A program made the position numbers and the translations under genes. The notes beneath the pieces are model-generated. The model made no database searches. It was not told the origin of the DNA and saw nothing but the letters and a program-made list of their open reading frames with translations. From CAVUAT01 sp963739545 (lineage in GTDB: Bacteria; Actinomycetota; Thermoleophilia; Solirubrobacterales; 70-9): 64,000 bases of DNA. Below are positions 61,934 through 64,000 of the stretch, in pieces. The DNA lies in NCBI GenBank assembly GCA_963739545.1, contig CAVUAT010000014.1:1523869-1587868 (forward strand). Reading direction: 5' to 3'. Position 1 is the stretch's first letter, and each line of letters begins with the position of its first letter.

Positions 61934-63374
61934 TGCGGCACCTCACGCCCGGTCGCGCCTGGAGCCCCTCGGGCGACCGGGGGTTCGACGCGGCGTTGAC
62001 GGCAGCGCCCCGGATCCGATCCCGGCCGGGCACGGCAACGTCGCTCTTGCTCGGCGGGATGTTCTCGGGCAGCGGCGCAGATGCGCGCCGGCCTCGAGCT
62101 GCTGGTGGACGGGTCGCCGGCGGAGACCCGGTGGCGCGCACGGGGGCCCACGACGGCGACAACCGGGGTTCTGGTGGGCGCTGCTCGGGACCGGGCCGGT
62201 GAGCGAGTCGACCAGGATCGAAGTCTCGCTCCGCCCAGCGGGACGCCCGGGCGGGAGCACCGGCGGATCTGGGGCAGCTCGAGGTCGTGCCCGGCCGAGC
62301 CCGCTCGCCGGTGGAAGCGCCGGCGGAACCTCACCTGGCGGGAGCGAGGCCGGGAGCGCCGCTGGCCGCGATCTGCATGGCCACCTACGAGCCGCCGCCC
62401 GACCTGTTCGAGCGACAGGTCGAGTCGATCAGGGCCCAGACCCATCCCGACTGGGTCTGCCTGATCAGCGACGACGGCTCCAGCGCCGACAGCCTCGGGC
62501 GGATGCGGGAGGTGATCGGGGACGACCCCCGTTTCATCCTGCGGGAGAACGAGCGGAGGGCGGGGTTCTACGCGAACTTCGAGCGCGCGCTCGGCGATGG
62601 TCCCGGCCGAGGCGTCGTTCGTGGCCCTCGCCGACCAGGACGATCGCTGGCACCCGGAGAAGCTCGCAGTCCTGATCGGTGAGATCGGCGATCGCGATCT
62701 CGCGTACAGCGACATGCGGATCGTCGAGCCGAGGACGGGACGGTGATCTCGGACACCTACTGGACGCCGTCGTCGCAACAACTACAGCGACTTCGCCTCG
62801 CTGCTGGTCGGGAACACGGTGACCGGAGCCGCCTCGCTGTTCCGGGCCGGGCTGCTCGATCGCGCGCTGCCGTTTCCGCCGAGCGGCGGTCCGACGGATA
62901 CCACGATCACTGGATCGCTCTCAACGCCCTGGCGCGGACGGGGCATCGCCTACGTCGACAGGCCGCTCGTCGGACTATGTTCAGCACGGAGGCGCCGCGC
63001 AGGGGCACGCGGAGGCGAACGCGGGCGCTGCTACCTTCAGCTGCGGCTGCTCTCGGGGCTCGCCTGGCAGGCGGTGCGGGCGATGGGCGGTCGGCGCGGT
63101 GCGAGGGGCTGGGCCGACCGCTACTTCGGCATGTACATGAGGACGGTGATCTGGGCGCGCGTCCTGTTGATGCGCGACCGGGGCACGTTGACGCGCCGGC
63201 AGCGCCGGGTGCTCGAGCGCATCTCGCGAATCCGATCGCTCGCCGGCTGCCCTGCTCTGGCTCGCGGGCCGTTCGCTGCGGCCGCTCTGGGGGGCCAACG
63301 AGGCTTTCGGCCGGGAGCTGCTGATCCTCAGCTCGGCGCTGTGGATGCGCATGCTCGGCTGCGGCTGCGCCTGA
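61933..63374 (+). pseudogene. Family 2 glycosyltransferase with extra N-terminal domain, frameshifted
   Basis: ATG 61933 follows GGGAGGGG. A ~130-residue beta-type region (AGLELLVDGSPAETRWRA, RIEVSLRPAGRP) precedes a GT2 domain: AAICMATYEPPPDLFERQVESIRAQTH, CLISDDGSSADSLGRM, FVALADQDDRWHPEKLAVL (QDD metal site), AYSDMRIVEP and NYSDFASLLVGNTVTGAASLF. A helical C-terminus ends RELLILSSALWMRMLG with a stop at 63372-63374. The parts lie in all three frames. It was probably a multi-domain surface-glycan glycosyltransferase. Confidence 0.6.
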
Positions 63375-64000
63375 CTAGAGCTCTTCCGCTGCCCGCGGGG
63401 CCTCGCGCCTGAAATACCAGACGCCCAGGGCGACCACTGCCACGAGCCCGATCGCGGGACGGGCCAAGCGCGCTTGAGCTCCCCATCACTTCGGTGAACG
63501 TGGGCGCATCTGGGTCGATGATCCACGTCCGCGCCTGCACGAACACCCAGACGAGCGGGTTGAAGGCGAGCAGGCTTCGCCAGGCTTCGGGCACGAACTC
63601 AAACGGGAAGATCACCGCCGAGGTGTAGAAGAGGGCCTGGGCGCCGATGAGCCACGCCTGGGCGACGTCCCGGAAGCGGACGTAGAGCGATGAGAGGACC
63701 AGCGTCATCGCCACCGTGAAGATCGTGAGGACGACGAGCAGGAGCGGAAGCAGCAGCCAGGTCGCACGCAGCGGTACGCCGCTTGCGAGCGCATAACCGA
63801 GTACGACGAAGAGATTCAGGAAGAGGGCCAGGCCGGCCGCCAGCACCAGAGACAACGGCACGGCGAGGCGGGGGAACTCCATCTTCCTGACCAGGTTCTC
63901 GCGGGCGACGATCGAGGTCACCGAGATGTTCGTCGCCTCGGAGAAGAACTGGAAGAGCGTCAGGTTGTCGATCGGCTGCAGTATGAGCCCGTGCACGAAC
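63375..64000 (-). CDS. ABC-2 polysaccharide export permease (partial, one frameshift)
   Basis: The frame is open to the window edge, so the N-terminus is missing. The visible part is the second half of a TagG/Wzm-type permease: FQFFSEATNISVTSIVARENLVRKMEFPRLAVPLS, LFLNLFVVLGYALASG, SSLYVRFRDVAQAW, LFYTSAVIFPFEFVPE and LAFNPLVWVFVQARTWI. Near 63480 the match moves to another frame (AIGLVAVVALGVWYFRREAPRAAEEL), ending at TAG 63377-63375. It would export the glycan made by this cluster with an ATPase encoded beyond the window. Confidence 0.8.

Noticed and set aside
52395..64000. Phase-variable or diversity-generating system behind the chimeric genes
   Set aside because: No recombinase, reverse transcriptase or template repeat was found in the window; assembly error or decay explains the data with fewer assumptions.

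Overview
The window is high-GC DNA (roughly 70% G+C by eye) in which GTG and TTG starts are common and several promoters look leaderless. The gene content points to an actinobacterium: a MarP-type periplasmic protease, a WS/DGAT wax-ester synthase, the SUF Fe-S pathway with SufU and an Rrf2 regulator, and a c-di-AMP riboswitch in front of a secreted CAP-domain protein. The tandem secreted glycosidase-like proteins suggest class Thermoleophilia (Solirubrobacterales-like). The placement is inferred from gene content, since there is no rRNA or other marker in the window. No tRNA, rRNA, CRISPR array or insertion sequence was recognised.

Layout. 1-9.5 kb: the tail of a response regulator, a c-di-AMP riboswitch with its CAP-domain gene, an FHA protein, small envelope proteins, a class B penicillin-binding protein divergent from marP, an HxlR regulator with a 47-residue membrane protein, and a FAD monooxygenase. 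9.5-16.2 kb: an addB-addA recombination helicase-nuclease operon followed by a gamma-glutamylcyclotransferase-like gene. 16.3-23.7 kb: housekeeping genes including FxsA, a SufT-like protein, a DMT transporter, WS/DGAT and IspH. 23.6-31.7 kb: an EfeU/EfeO-like iron-uptake pair with a candidate DtxR/IdeR operator, a cysteine-less thioredoxin-fold protein, a TenA/CADD-like protein, and a run of small membrane, cupredoxin-like and polytopic proteins. 32.1-35.1 kb: a zur-znuC-znuB-znuA operon with a clear Zur-type palindrome. 35.1-38.2 and 45.6-48.6 kb: the SUF pathway in two blocks on the same strand (Rieske-sufB-sufD and rrf2-sufC-sufS-sufU). The gap between them holds a GMC oxidoreductase, a SnoaL-like protein and a damaged glycan gene set. 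48.6-52.4 kb: a MarR regulator divergent from htpX, then a rhodanese, a rhodanese-MoeB fusion and a MoaD-like carrier. 52.4-64 kb: a cell-surface polysaccharide region with tandem glycosidase-like proteins, sugar-transferase fragments, an intact O-antigen ligase, methyltransferases, glycosyltransferases and an ABC-2 export permease.

The damage is uneven. Genes outside the glycan regions are almost all intact; znuA, with one apparent frameshift in its signal peptide, is the clear exception. In the glycan regions (41.1-45.1 and 53.6-64 kb) nearly every gene is split among reading frames, truncated or joined to part of another gene. One is an in-frame glycosidase/sugar-transferase chimera and another contains a short inverted segment. 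Strain variation or assembly and indel error in repetitive polysaccharide loci could explain this, as could real pseudogene formation. At least one copy has an in-frame amber codon, and reads would be needed to decide.

The best regulatory finds are the c-di-AMP riboswitch, whose closing helix appears to include the Shine-Dalgarno sequence, and the Zur operator. Weaker ones are the inverted repeats in front of the HxlR, MarR/htpX and EfeO/FTR1 genes.
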